A DNA stretch of 64,000 nt from Cryptomeria japonica (GCF_030272615.1 NC_081406.1:240300422-240364421), one strand, 5' to 3'. Shown: positions 48,106-59,590, numbered from the stretch's first letter. Notes: generated from the sequence alone by a model not told the origin. Program-made: numbers and translations.

Positions 48106-48445
48106 ACAATGTACAATAAGATATCAAAAGATAATATATATCAGTATACATGTACATGTCCATACACATATACATATAATACACATAAAATATCAAAAGA
48201 TAATACACATATACTTATTTTATATTTATATATATATATATATTATACATGTATATATTATAAACATACATATATGTATACATACATTATACACATATTA
48301 TATATATATATACATACATATGTGTGCATATATATATACACAGATTATATATACATATAATATCTACACACATACAATATCTACATATATACATATTATA
48401 AATATAAATATATGTATGTACACACACACATTTTAAACATACACA
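48106..48445. repeat. TA/CATA-rich simple repeat
   Basis: Irregular runs of TATA, CATA and ACAC. Open frames across it are artefacts. Confidence 0.85.
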
Positions 48446-49448
48446 TTAATTTATTTATGCTATAGTATGAAAGGAAGAACCACATATATGGTATTTTCTC
48501 CTTGGAACCGTGTACGTGCTGCTTAAAAAACAAACCCATACATGATTCTTATTCAAAAGAAACCCCATACATGCTCTTGTCTATTTAGGCTTGTAAATAG
48601 GCTTGGATGACAAAGTTGCGATTTGGAAGTTTGATTTCCCTCCATTTCCCTCCTTTTTGACGTGTTTTGTTTTATATGAACTTCGTTTCTCGACTTTGTC
48701 ATCAACAAGTTTACACTTCATCAAGTGGGTATTACTAAAATTGCCACCATATTTTCACCCATCTTCCGAGATTTCTAACCATATAACTTTTTTTAAAATT
48801 TGAACAACAAGAACATATTATTATTGAATTTCTTTTACCAGTGTCTCCATAGTTCTCAGAGACATACGTGTACCATTTTTTTAATAACTTTTGATCTACT
48901 TATCCAAATTTTAAAAAATTATATATTATTGTAGTGCACTTGATTTTTTACAATTTAAAAAAAAAAATTGCATTTTCAATTTTTTGGTGCAAGTTATGCT
49001 TCACGCATGAACAGGTACCTGATTTTCAGGATGTGCTCGATTGGAAAAATCGTGAAAAAAATACTCAACAAAAAACTACCAAAAATTACACAACTTATAG
49101 CGCTCACTCTTACCTATATTTCTGCCAAAGGATTTGTCAAAATACTAAATCAAACTATGACTTTTTTGATGCGCACAACAAACACTATGTTATGTTTTTG
49201 AGAAAAAATTAGGGTCTATTTTTCATGCGTGAAGGATTTGACCCCCTTAATCTTATCCAATTTTGAAAAAAATTAGTAGTATGGAAACTAGATTCAGAGT
49301 ACTACAATCTTTGTTCTTTGAGTATCTTCATATCTTGAGTGGATGGCTTTCAACTTTCTCCACCAAGTTTAGGTTTACTTGATTTCAGAAAAAAATAAAA
49401 ATAAAAAATTACAAAAAAATAAAAATAAAAGTGTCCTTTTATACCCCC
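48446..49448. other. Right end of copy 1, A/T-rich
   Basis: No gene is seen. At 48505-48580 CGTGTACGTG and two copies of CCCATACATG echo the GTGTATGGG words of the left subterminal region. The stretch leads to the right inverted repeat. Confidence 0.45.
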
Positions 49449-49477
49449 TTTTTGCAAACCATCTTGGTCCACTTACC
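49449..49477 (-). repeat. Right terminal inverted repeat, copy 1
   Basis: TTTTTGCAAACCATCTTGGT followed by CCACTTACC is the complement of the left repeat at about 25 of 29 positions. CTTTCA follows directly at 49478. Confidence 0.85.
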
Positions 49478-50620
49478 CTTTCATCATGTCAATGTTTTTT
49501 CTAATCACCCTCTGCTTCAACTGTACATCCTTAATCTCATGGAATATACATTTGAAGATATTGAACATATCAATGGCCCCATCCTAGGCTAAAGCCAACA
49601 TATTAATGACCACCTCCTTATCAAAGCTAAGTAGATTGGAAGAAGGATCAAGGCTATTAGGGAAGGATTGGCGAGTCTCAGGGTTCTAAACAAGATGAGA
49701 TTCAAAAGAGGTTGAGGGAGAGGGATATTTTCTCTGAGCATCTTTCCCCTTATTTTTCTTAGGAGCTGACTTGGGGGATAAATCCTCATCCTCAAAGTCC
49801 ATATAGAAATCATCCTCTTGGAACTGGGTCTTCTCACAGTCAAAATTAACCTCAATAGAGGAGGAGGGTCTAGGTGATAGGGCTTTAGCATGTCTAAATA
49901 TTAACAAGATAAGACCAACATGCAACATGGGATACTTACCAGGGTCCTTTTTGTGGTTGGCTAAACTATCCTTTAAAGAGATGGCAAGAAAGAAAGGGAA
50001 AGAAATCCTCACCTTTTTTCTGAAGTGGTTGAGCAGGACAAAATGGTATGCAAAAGCCCTACTATATCTTTCGTCCAAAGTTACATATTCCATGAAAACC
50101 TTTAGCACATTATCCCATATTGCCTTAATCTTCGTCGTGTTGTAGCTAGTTGACTTGTCTCTAACTAAATTTTGCTTTTCCTTCCCCTTGGGGAAAAGCT
50201 TCACGTCATTCTCAGAAAACTTCCTGTCTTTGTAAAATTTCACACCGTCATTCGAAAGCCCAGTGATTTCAGAAATGACATCCTCATTGATCTTGAAATC
50301 CCTACCAAAAAAAGAAATAAAACTTTTGTTGTAATTATTCATAATGAGTCTGGTGATTTTGGATTTGTCCACATGTAGTTTCTCAATATAGGTGTTGAGA
50401 CAACCTTTTTCAAGGATCCTCCAGATGGTAGTTGTGTAAGGGAAAAAGTGAGACTAAGCAAACAAGTCCTAATTCCACTCTCATGTACACATTGTAGAAT
50501 ACAAAAGAGCCTGGGGAGGTAACACACTTTAGATTCTTCTTGTGAGGAAGAGAGAGCCAATGATTACCTCTTAGGGTTTATAAATTCCTTTGATACAAAT
50601 GAGAGGAAGAAGTGATGCAA
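49478..50620 (-). pseudogene. Gene X, 5' part
   Basis: The minus strand encodes a globular protein with no domain I can name. A start-proximal segment (about 50560-50400) is in another frame. Then come a 228-residue open stretch at 50372-49686 with FFGRDFKINEDVISEITGLS, IKAIWDNVLKVFMEYVTLD, FAYHFVLLNHFR and FPMLH-like spacing, and an acidic/Ser-rich tail. TAG and frame changes follow near 49680-49590. It continues in frame at 28144 once the 21.3-kb element and one CTTTCA are removed. Members with this HFVLLNHFR-type motif are, from memory, a repeated family in conifers; the function is unknown. Confidence 0.6.
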
Positions 50621-50701
50621 AAGTGCAGATTTGAATGATTTAACCTAGAATACAAGAATACATAAACAACCCTAATCTAGAAATGCAAAACTGAGAATAA
50701 C

Positions 50702-52316
50702 TGATATGCTGCAAAAAAGTACAGATTAAGAGGCAAATTCTAAGATGCCCCATGAGCTAAAATGTTCAAGACTAGGGTGTTGCGCCACTGTTATGATTCT
50801 ATAGACTTGAAGTTGTACCTATCAAGCTGGGATTTGAAGACTAAACCTTGTTGCTCTATCAAATCTTGTTGAAAATAAGGAGGTCGAGGGCACCACGCCC
50901 CTGTACTGGGCAAGACCAAGGTGCCACACCCCTATCCTAGGGGTTTTTGATGAATTTTGGCCCTCGAAACAATCCCTATGCACTCTATTGGTCCTGAAAC
51001 TTGCAGTGACGCTTGGATTTGAACCTGCACCTATAGTTGAAAATAGGGTTTTAGGTCGCTATATAAGGTTTTACCTTAGTCAAACCCCCATTTTGGTAAT
51101 TTTCACCTCAACAAATAGCCGATTTGTAAAGTAAAATAGTGTGTTCAAGAACTTTGTGTGTGTACAAGATCCTAGGATGAGAGTAAACAACCTAGAGCAA
51201 CCCTAAGAGTAAACCCTAATTACTTGTAATTGACAAAGTAAATTCTCTAAATCAGTGATGCAAAGTGATCTAAAGCGTGAATTTAAATTAAATTGATGTA
51301 ATGAAGCTCATACAAAGACATAGAAAGAACATGAAATCATACCCAACCCCAAGGGAGAGGTACAAGCCAATCTTCAGCCAATGATCTCATATTGCTTTCC
51401 CATATCTTAAAAAGCCCCCAATTGATGAAAGAATTTTTGATAAATGCTTGATAGGTGTTGTTGAATTTTGTTGAACACTCCAAATATCTTCTCTTTCACT
51501 ACATAGAATGATCCTTGTAATCTCTCCAAAAGATCTTTTTCAGATTCGATTGCTTAGACCTTCAAATGAAGAAAGGGAGATCTTATGTATGAAACCCTAG
51601 ATCTTAATTTCATCTTTAGGCTGAGCTAGGATTTGAATTTCCTACCAATGTTTTGGGGTTAAGCATTATAATATCATATAATTATGCTCCCAAAATTTTG
51701 GGAAAAATGTCGAGGACTGTGTGCAAAGCGCACATGGTCCAACCAACTTTTCACCAAATTTTTGGGGCCATTAGATATGATGAAATTAGATTGAATCCCA
51801 AAGTTATAGTTGATTTCAAGGTGTTTTGATATGTGAAATCTGGCCTTAAAGGTCAAAATAGGACATAATTAGGGTTCATGATTTAATGATTAAAATGAAA
51901 AGGGACACACTTAGGATAAAGGGACCAACTTTATAACATGTGAAGAGTTGAAATATGACTTTAGATTTAATTAAAAATACTTAAAGGAGATGAGAAATGC
52001 AAGATGAAAAACACACTAAGGCGGGTGCTAAACCAAGCGTGGAATTGTACCACCCTAGAAAGGGTGTATAGTTTACGACGCTACATTTAGCCTCCACTTT
52101 AAAGGTCATATGACACTACGTGCATATGCAAGCTAAAGTATAGAAAAAGTAAACATCATTTGAAAAAGGATATATCCATAAATTGTTGGACGAAGCCCCC
52201 AGCGGTATCTGCAGTACATAGTTAGGAACCGCACCCTATAAAACCACATGTTAGATCACAAAATAACCTAATGCTTACTAAAGAAAGTGATACAATTTGT
52301 AGGTAGCTATATGCCA
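50702..52316 (-). repeat. Putative 3' LTR of Tat2
   Basis: The right edge is set by TATATGCCA followed by CCCCTATTTTGG, whose complement is a purine-rich tract before TGGCATATAG. The left edge is proposed at TGATATGCTGCAAAAAAGTA (50702), which resembles the start TGATGCTCTGCAAAAAGG of the Tat1 LTR. The partner LTR would lie outside the window, so neither edge can be verified. The preceding bases ATAAC would be one target duplication. Confidence 0.5.
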
Positions 52317-52839
52317 CCCCTATTTTGGCTTTCTTATTAGGGAGGTGAAATAGGGTATCATGTTTATCGCAACGAATTGTGATGAAAATCTTGATGAAAA
52401 ATGTTCACAACAAGGCTCAATCATCCAAGCACTTTATGGAAAAATGTGGAGAAAGAGAGAGAATTCATGATTCCAATGCCACCAACGGCACAAAAAATTA
52501 CATCTCCCTAGCTCAAGTTATGATAGATTAAGTGAAAAGGGCGAAATTAGAGTTTTTAACTTAAAATCGTAAAACGAAAAAGTGCATACATCATAAATAT
52601 GAAAGTGACACTCTCACTTGTCACTTTTTGACTTTCAACACTATTCACTATAGAGGAGCCCACTTATTAATCATCATTCCTCAACGTAGACCCGAGCGAC
52701 CCACGTAGATGGAGATCTTGCGCTAAGCCATTTTGACCGGCGGACCACTTGACGAGGTGAGTTGACCTTCCATTGACTCTTCTTTGACTTTCTCAATTGC
52801 ATTAATTTTCAATATTGATGTTGTCATCGCCTAGATCCT

Positions 52840-53030
52840 ACATGTGCCCTCTATTCGGGACCCATGGGTCCTAGGGCACCCTGGTCCTCCCTGTGCGCCC
52901 TAGTCCTAAGAGGGTGCATGGGGAGGAATAGGGCTCCCTAGGACCCAAGAGGGGGCCCTGGTTCTCTTTGGGCACCTAAGTCCCAAGGGGGCACCCTGGT
53001 CCACTTAGGGCACCATGGTCCCATCTCAAA
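52840..53030. repeat. GGGCACCCTGGTCC-like array of Tat2
   Basis: About eight degenerate copies of GGGCACC(C/A)TGGTCC and its partial complement (AGGACCC, AGGGTGC) occur in a GC-rich stretch between the LTR and the PMD gene. It occupies the same place as the AGCGCT array of Tat1. Confidence 0.7.
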
Positions 53031-53114
53031 GTAACCAAGGGTCACATGGGATCAAGCATCAGACAGATAGGATAGAATGATGATGATTTATGTTAGATGC
53101 TCATGATAGTTTGA

Positions 53115-54730
53115 GTGATTACTGATGATCTCATGTTTTCACTTTTACAAATTCTTCCCTATATCCAAGAGCATATTGTTGGTCACACCTTCAAGAGCCT
53201 ACTGAGTAAGATTCCACGGCTCTCACTAGAGGATATAGAATTTCTCGACGATGTAGGGTTGTGGTATGTGATACCCATGCCCGCCATCAAGTTCCATTCA
53301 ATGATGCTAATGGCACTGATGGACAGATGGGATGTGGATACCTCCACATTTATGCTACTCGTGGGCGAGATGTCAGTCACACTTGAGGTTGTATATCGTA
53401 TTCTTTGTTTTCCCGTTAGGGGAGAAATAGTGAGATATCGAGTCGATTGCACCGCTGCCGACTATCAGAGGGAGCAGTTCTACTGCATCAAGAGAGAGAT
53501 GCCCGGTGAGACAAGGGGCTGCATTATGATCAGTTAGCTCCTATATGCCACTGGTAAGATTTCGCTAGTGAGACAACTGATGATTACAACCATTGCATTA
53601 GTCGATGCCCTAATGGGTGTGACACACATATGCATGGTGGTCTCACTTATGTAGTTAGAGATATGGAGAGACATTAGAGGGTATTCTCCTAGGGGCGGAG
53701 CATGTTATCCTATCTCTACCATGACCTAGGAGAGTACATGTCCAGACAAGGATGCAGCCTGATGACCTACACACTGCTACATATATGGATATTCGATCAC
53801 ATTACATGCACCAGACTTGTTGGGGTACCCCTTGACTTGTCTCCAAAGTAGCCTAGAGTGTTCACATATCCACTTACTCGTGAGTGGGGGTTTGGGGATC
53901 TGCTGCATTGGAGAGTGAATTTTGACAGATCGATAGAGGATTTCATTAGATGGAGACCCTACCTTAGGATGTTCATGTGGGAAAGGATATAGAGGCAGTT
54001 GTTTTGTATGCAGTGAAACTATCTACTAGAGGGATGATATAGCCACCTCATGGTCCCATTCTACTTTGACCAAGTTTGATGGTAGTTTGGGTTTGAGTAG
54101 TGTTTTCCATTAGACGTGCCTATCTATATCTGGCACTCACGTGTGACTCCTAGGTCAGGATCCATTCTGAGGCCTACCAATGATGAGATTGATATCACAG
54201 ATTCAGATGGGTCAGATTGGAACATCGCGATCGATTATAGAGATTATGTGGGCACACACCATTGGTACATCACATGGTGGGGTAGGACATACCCTATAGC
54301 CATCTTTCCAACAGACTATCCTAGAGAGAACCATAGACCATGGAGAAATACAGATGATGAGGAGGACCCTGACACATCTGAGGATCCTAGTGAGGAGGAC
54401 ATAGATGATCAAGATGATGATGCATGGCAGCAAGAGGTTGGCAGTGCAAGAGAGGGAGAGCAGGATGGTGATGATGAGGAGGACAGAGAAGATGAGGAGG
54501 AGGAAGAGGATGAGGAGGGAGAGGACGAGGAGGGCGAGGAGAGAGGGGAGGATGAGTTAGATGTAGTTCCTCATCACTCAAGGGATGACACCATAGCCCT
54601 AAATCCATTGAGAATTCCATTACGAGTGGAGAAGGACCCTATAATAGGTCCTAACTCTATTCCCTGTCATCCTATTCCCACCGTACATAGACACTATGAG
54701 CGTGGACAGCCTAGCGAGTCCCAGTCGTAG
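53115..54730 (+). pseudogene. Antisense plant mobile domain (PMD) gene of Tat2
   Basis: The plus strand encodes the plant mobile domain with DDVGLWYVIPMPAIKFHSMM, LMALMDRWDVDTSTFML and GEMSVTLEVVYRILCFPV, homologous in order to the Tat1 gene. A frameshift near 53640-53700 moves to a second frame that ends with a strongly acidic tail (54340-54560) rich in Asp/Glu. A possible intron begins at GTAAAGTA (54774) and ends with CTATAG (54870). Several TAG codons interrupt it. It faces the integrase of Tat2. Confidence 0.75.
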
Positions 54731-55877
54731 AGGTCCCTTTCTCCGACCCCTATTGGCAAGAGGGAGATCCAGGTAAAGTATTTTATGATTATATTTAATT
54801 TATGCCTCTTAATATTTTATATTGAATGACATAGAATATTACTGATGAAAATATCTCTCTAACTCTATAGTTGGTGTCTAGGAGTGGCGCTCCTTGATCC
54901 AGAACACAATGACATATCTCATCATGACCACACACATTCCTAGCTTCTCATAGATAGTGCATAGACCATAGAGGAGTGTGGGGTAGCACAAGGACCTATT
55001 CAACCCTATTTGGTTTGAGATGGAGGTTGGAGAGATATATATATATATATACTTTTCTAGAGAGACTACAACAGACAAAGCACAATCTAGTAGTATCTTG
55101 GGTAGAGGCAGCAACATATTGAGGAATCATGATGGAGAGGGATCATAGGAGCTCCTCATGGAGTCACTCATGCTCCACATCATGATATACACCCATGGGC
55201 CCACCTCCACGACCAGATCAGTAGGGGACATCTAGTCACCATCCTCCAGCTACTACTCCTATGGATAGGAGATGATCATGATATGATATTTTTGATATAC
55301 AATGATATATATGTTATGACATTTATTGATATATTTTGTCTCAAACATGTAATATTAATTCATGAAATAATGTATGCATTGCTTTGATTAAAAGTAACAT
55401 ATTTGGTAATGAACATGTATGTCTAATTTAATTTCCATTTGATTGATTTCTCAATGCTTCATGATTAAATTGGTACATGTGTGACTTAATTTAATAACTA
55501 AGTATTTAATTAAATGCTACCTTGGTGAAATAGATGGAAAATGTGTTAAGCTTAAGAATTATATAACTAATGTGAATTAATTAACTCTAATTAAACACAA
55601 CATGATATAACCCTATTTAACACATAAGAAATTGTATAACATGTTAGCACATATAAAATATAAATCTATCACAATTTACATAAATGAATCCAAGACAAAC
55701 AACAAAGTGAAGAAACATGTTTGTCAGGAATGAAGTAATGTAGACTAAAGAATACAATATCATTTAATACCACATACTTTAATGAAGATATGCTAACATA
55801 TTATTCAATTTTGAAAAAAGAAAAGACACTCGAAGAGAGAGAGAATAAACTTAGAAGAAGAGAGATAGAGGGAAAGA
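54731..55877. other. Tat2 spacer between PMD gene and integrase
   Basis: A possible last PMD exon starts at 54871; otherwise nothing is recognised. From 55270 to 55400 the sequence is rich in ATGATATG words as in Tat1. Confidence 0.4.
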
Positions 55878-56861
55878 TTAAGCATAGTATCTATGAAGAT
55901 GCATAACATTTATGGGTTCCTTGAGAGGCATACCTTCCACATCTGCTATCTTGTAAGCACTCGATCCATAGAATTTGACAACAATGTATGGTCCAAGCCA
56001 ATTAGGGCTGAATTTTCCTTTCTCCCTGGGTAAGGCATTCACATTGCGCTGATTCTCATAAAGTACCAAATTGCCTACTGAGAAGGAATGTTGAATGACT
56101 TTATCATTGTAGCTTCGTTGTAGAGTTTTATGATATGCTTGAATATTCTCAAGAGCATTTATGCGACGTTCATTGAGCATCTCAAGTTGATGAAGCTTAT
56201 GTTCTCTATAGGAATCATCATCCATTGTACCCTTAAGGGAAACTCTTAAAGATAGAATTTCCAACTCCAAAGGCATAATAGCATCATCACCATAAGCAAG
56301 ATTATAAGGAGTACAACCTATAGCAATACACATGCTCCTCTGGTAAGCCCAAAGAGCATAGATCAACTGAGCATTCCAATCCTTACCATGCTTTTTCACT
56401 GTCTTACGAAGGATTTTCTCATTTATCATATTTGAAGATTTATCTTGACCATTTGATTGAGGATAGTATGGTGTAGAAAATTTATGTTGAATATGATATT
56501 TCTTGAGAAAATTCTTCACATATTTGTATTTAAATAATGTTCCATTATCTGAAACCAAAGCGGAAGGTATTCTGAATCAGGAAATGAGGTTTTCTAAGAT
56601 AAATTGACAAATTACTTTGGCAGTAGTAGATCAAAGAGGAATTGCTTCTACCCACTTTGTAAAGTAATCAGTTGCAGTGAGGATGAAAGTATATCCTTGA
56701 GATGAAGGAGAAGATATTTTACCAATGAGATCCAAACCCCATGTAGAAAAGGGCCAAGTTGCTACTAGAGATCGAATTTCTTGGGTAGGGGCATGGATCA
56801 AATTGCTATGTTGTTGATACTGATGACATTTATTAACAAATGCAAAGGAATCCTTTTTCAT
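55878..56861 (-). pseudogene. Tat2 integrase
   Basis: Open stretches at 56861-56631 and 56558-55878 carry KCHQYQQHSNLIHAPTQEI, WGLDLIGKISSPSSQGYTFI, DYFTKWVEAIPL, MVSDNGTLFKYKYV, YPQSNGQDKSSN, WAYQRSMCIAIGCTPYNLAY and WLGPYIVVKFYGSSAYKIAD, ending HLHRYYA. As in Tat1, lysine stands where the third catalytic glutamate is expected. The 3' 226 residues form one open frame. Confidence 0.88.
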
Positions 56862-56864
56862 GGT

Positions 56865-57389
56865 CTACCAATAATATCCCATTTGGAGCAATCTTTGAAC
56901 TAAATATCTACCTCTGAAATGCCCCCCGCAAGCACCTGAATGTGCTTCCTCAAGGGCAACAGGGATTTCAGCTTTGTTAAGACATCGAAGGAGAAGATCA
57001 TTATAACCCATCCTATACAAAACAATAGAAAGGATAATGTATCTAGCGGCCAACTTGCGAATCCTAGCCCTAGTATTCTTGTTCGTAGAGTCGAGAAAGG
57101 TACCATCATTCAAATATCTTTTGATATGTGAGTACCACTCATCAAAATCTATAATGCAACAATATGCCACATCACTAGGATTATCAGCAATAGCCAGGGT
57201 AGTGAGGTTGTGAATGGTGAATTTGATATCTACCAAGGGGTCCTCTAGAGACATAAGAGAGGTTGCACATGTCATTGTGTCAGCATGTCGATTATCTTTT
57301 CGAGGAACAGACTCCATGGTATAAGAATCAAACTTTTGCAACAAGGATATAGCTAAATCTCTATATTGTGATAATTTATCTTGCTTAGG
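56865..57389 (-). pseudogene. Tat2 second RNase H, 3' part, and integrase N-terminus
   Basis: The minus strand encodes QDKLSQYRDLAISLLQKFDS, SVPRKDNRHADTMTCATSL and later EEAHSGACGG, QRLLQMGYYW, the zinc-binding region of integrase. It is cut at 57389 by copy 2 of the DNA element; the upstream part resumes at 61378. The residues encoded from 57416 to 57390 belong to the DNA element. Confidence 0.85.
57384..57389. repeat. Left target-site duplication of copy 2 (CTTAGG)
   Basis: CTTAGG matches CTTAGC at 61378-61383 at five of six positions. Removing the element and one copy rejoins the RNase H frame as ...IYQAK-QDKLSQYR. Confidence 0.8.
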
Positions 57390-57420
57390 GGTATGTGCAG
57401 GATCATGGTGTGCCAAAAGA
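57390..57420 (+). repeat. Terminal inverted repeat of copy 2, left
   Basis: It begins GGTATGTGCAGGATCATGG and continues TGTGCCAAAAG. It shares GGT..GTGCA..AT.ATGG.G.GC.AAAA with the ends of copy 1. Confidence 0.85.
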
Positions 57421-58420
57421 GGCCCTTAAGTGGCAATGAAATTTTAGAAAACCAGAGTTATGCAACTTGACATGAAAATTTGAATAAGTTGTGAACATTA
57501 TTTTTAAAATATGTAAGAAGAGAATCTATAGAAAATTGATGTAGTTTCTAAGCTACTAGTTGTTTTTTGAAAAAAGAAAATCCTATTTGATGAAAATTTG
57601 AAATTTCAATGTAGTGGTACTAAAATTTCAGGAAAAAGTTAAGAAGTAGATGTATGTTTGACCACCCTAATCACAATCAAATCATTTTTTTTTTATAATA
57701 TAAGTATTAGACTCATGTCCGGATGTGACACATATTTTTTTATAATGTTTTATAAAGTAAATAATTATTTATGAATTTTTTACTATAGCTTTTTCAGAAA
57801 TTCAGAAACTCCTACATCTGACCACCTTAACTTAGTAAAAATATTATGAATTTTTTTTAAAAAAATTTTCCCTATAGTAGACGAAGCATAGGATGTGACA
57901 CATGTTTTGGATTCAAAAAATGTTATACCGTTTGAAAGTTATGGGTGTTTTTCAATTAGTCTATCAATCAGGACTTTTGTCATAATTCAATTAGAAAATA
58001 AATAATAATTATTTATTAGTCGAAATAAGACAAGCCTTATATTGTTGGAAATCTAAGAACATCCTTAGAAAACCCTTTTCATTTTATCAATTTTGGCTAT
58101 AAAAAAAGTTGTTAGCCACTAGTGTAAAGTTTGGAAAATCAAGGAATACTGAAAAACACACTTTTCAGTTGACTTTCTAGGCTTGTCACTTCCAAGACAA
58201 ATCCCAAAGCATTCCCAAGCCAAAATTTCAAATTTGAAATTTGTACAACAAAAATCAGATATCTGGTACAATCGGACATCCGATTATATCAGATATCCGA
58301 TTTCTATAAGTAAATTCACTAACTAAATTTGCACATAATTAATCTATTGTTTATTAATATATTAATATATTAATATATTAATATACAATATATTAATTTA
58401 TAAATAAATTAATATATGAT
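57421..58420. other. A/T-rich 3' region of copy 2 with subterminal sites
   Basis: No gene is seen. Three sites of the type ATCGGA(T/C)ATCCGAT or ATCAGATATC lie at 58256-58306. An (ATTAAT)n-like tandem repeat of ATTAATAT units lies at 58343-58415. Confidence 0.6.
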
Positions 58421-58650
58421 ATTAGGGAGAGGGAGAAAGACACACACACACAGATGGGGAGGGGGAAGGGAGAGAGATAGAGAGATTAGGAGAGAGAAAG
58501 AGAGAGAGATAAATAGATTAGGGGGGGAGAGAGAGAGAGGGGGGGAAGAGGGGAGAGAGGGGGGAAGGGAGGGAGAGACATTAGGGGAGAAAGAGAGAGA
58601 GAGAGAGAGGGCGGGGGGGGGGAAGGGAGAGAGAGAGAGGGAGGGGGAAA
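58421..58650. repeat. GA tract of copy 2
   Basis: About 230 bases of almost pure G and A on the plus strand, with G-runs of up to nine or ten. It is the inverted counterpart of the CT tract at 59314-59590. Confidence 0.9.
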
Positions 58651-59310
58651 GGGTCATATTGTGTCCTAAGGGATCATATTATGTCCTATGACCCATTAGA
58701 ACATAATATGACCCCTTAGGTGTCAATTTTTTGTAAGCAACAGTGGCACTACTTTTTATATTGTAATAATGGTTCATCTTGCCACCTTATGACACACTAC
58801 AACCACTTATGACACCATATGGTGTCATTAGAGGTCATATGATGTCTTAAGGGGTCATGGGATACCATATAACCCATAAGGACAACATATGACCCCTTAT
58901 GACACCATATTGGGTTGTCATGAGTCCTATGGTGTCCTAAGGGGTCATATTGTGTCCTACGACCCCTCAGGACACCATATGACCCCTTACAACACCAAAT
59001 TGTGTTATTATGCATCATATTGTGTCCTAAGGGGTCATATTGTGTCATATGACCTCTTTAAGACACCATATGACCCCTTAGGAAACAATATGACCCTTTA
59101 CGACTTTATATGATGTCATTATGGGTCATATGACCCCTTATGACACCATATGGTGTTGTTAGGGGTCATATGGTGTCCTAAGGGGTCATGGGACACCATA
59201 TGACCCCCTATGTCACCATATTGGGTCGTTATGGGTCCTATGGTGTCCTAAGGGGTCATATTGTGTCCTACGACCCCTTAGGACACCATATGACCCATAA
59301 TTATGCAATT
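58651..59310. repeat. CATATG array of copy 2
   Basis: About 25-30 units of CATATGACCCCTTAGGACAC occur in alternating direct and inverted orientation, so adjacent units form palindromes around CATATG and around CCTTAGG/CCTAAGG. A block of about 100 bases starting at 58881 recurs near 59193. The lead-in TTATATTGTAATAATGGTTC stands at 58757. Confidence 0.9.
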
Positions 59311-59313
59311 AGG

Positions 59314-59443
59314 GGTCTCTCTCTCTCCTCTCTCTCTCTCCCTCCCCCTCTCTCCCCTAATCTCTCTCTTTCTCCCCTCTCCCCTCATCTTTCTCTCTCT
59401 CTCCCCCTACCCTGTCTCCCCATCTCCCATAATATCTCTCTCT

Positions 59444-59489
<46 letters not shown>

Positions 59490-59590
59490 CTAATCTCTCT
59501 CTCTCTCCCCCTCTCCCCCCTCTCCCCCTCCCCCCTCTCTCCCCCCAATCTCTCTCTCTCTCTCCCTCTCCCCTAATCTTTCTCTCTAGG
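59314..59590. repeat. CT tract of copy 2
   Basis: About 275 bases of almost pure C and T, including a (CT)n run near 59450-59490. With the GA tract it brackets the CATATG array as one large imperfect inverted repeat. Confidence 0.9.

Larger units (their letters stand above)
28145..49477 (+). mobile_element. 21.3-kb DNA element (copy 1) with 29-bp TIRs and 6-bp TSD
   Basis: The ends are inverted repeats matching at about 25 of 29 positions: GGTGTGTGCACCAAGATGG... at the left and the complement of GGTAAGTGGACCAAGATGG... at the right. They are flanked by the 6-bp duplication CTTTCA. The host reading frame of gene X is in phase across the excised element. Contents from the left are subterminal repeats, a multi-exon gene with a WNRWW...VFDKP core, copia remnants, a transposase-like pseudogene on the minus strand, purine tracts with CATATG arrays, the nested copia C, and an A/T-rich right end. 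A smaller relative (57390-61377) shares the ends, gene and array. I cannot place it in a known superfamily. Confidence 0.85.

Noticed and set aside
47968..48436. Tyr/Ile/His-rich frames of about 130 codons
   Set aside because: They translate the TA/CATA repeat.
58651..59310. Possible CRISPR-like array
   Set aside because: Units alternate in orientation without unique spacers of fixed length, and the context is eukaryotic transposon DNA.
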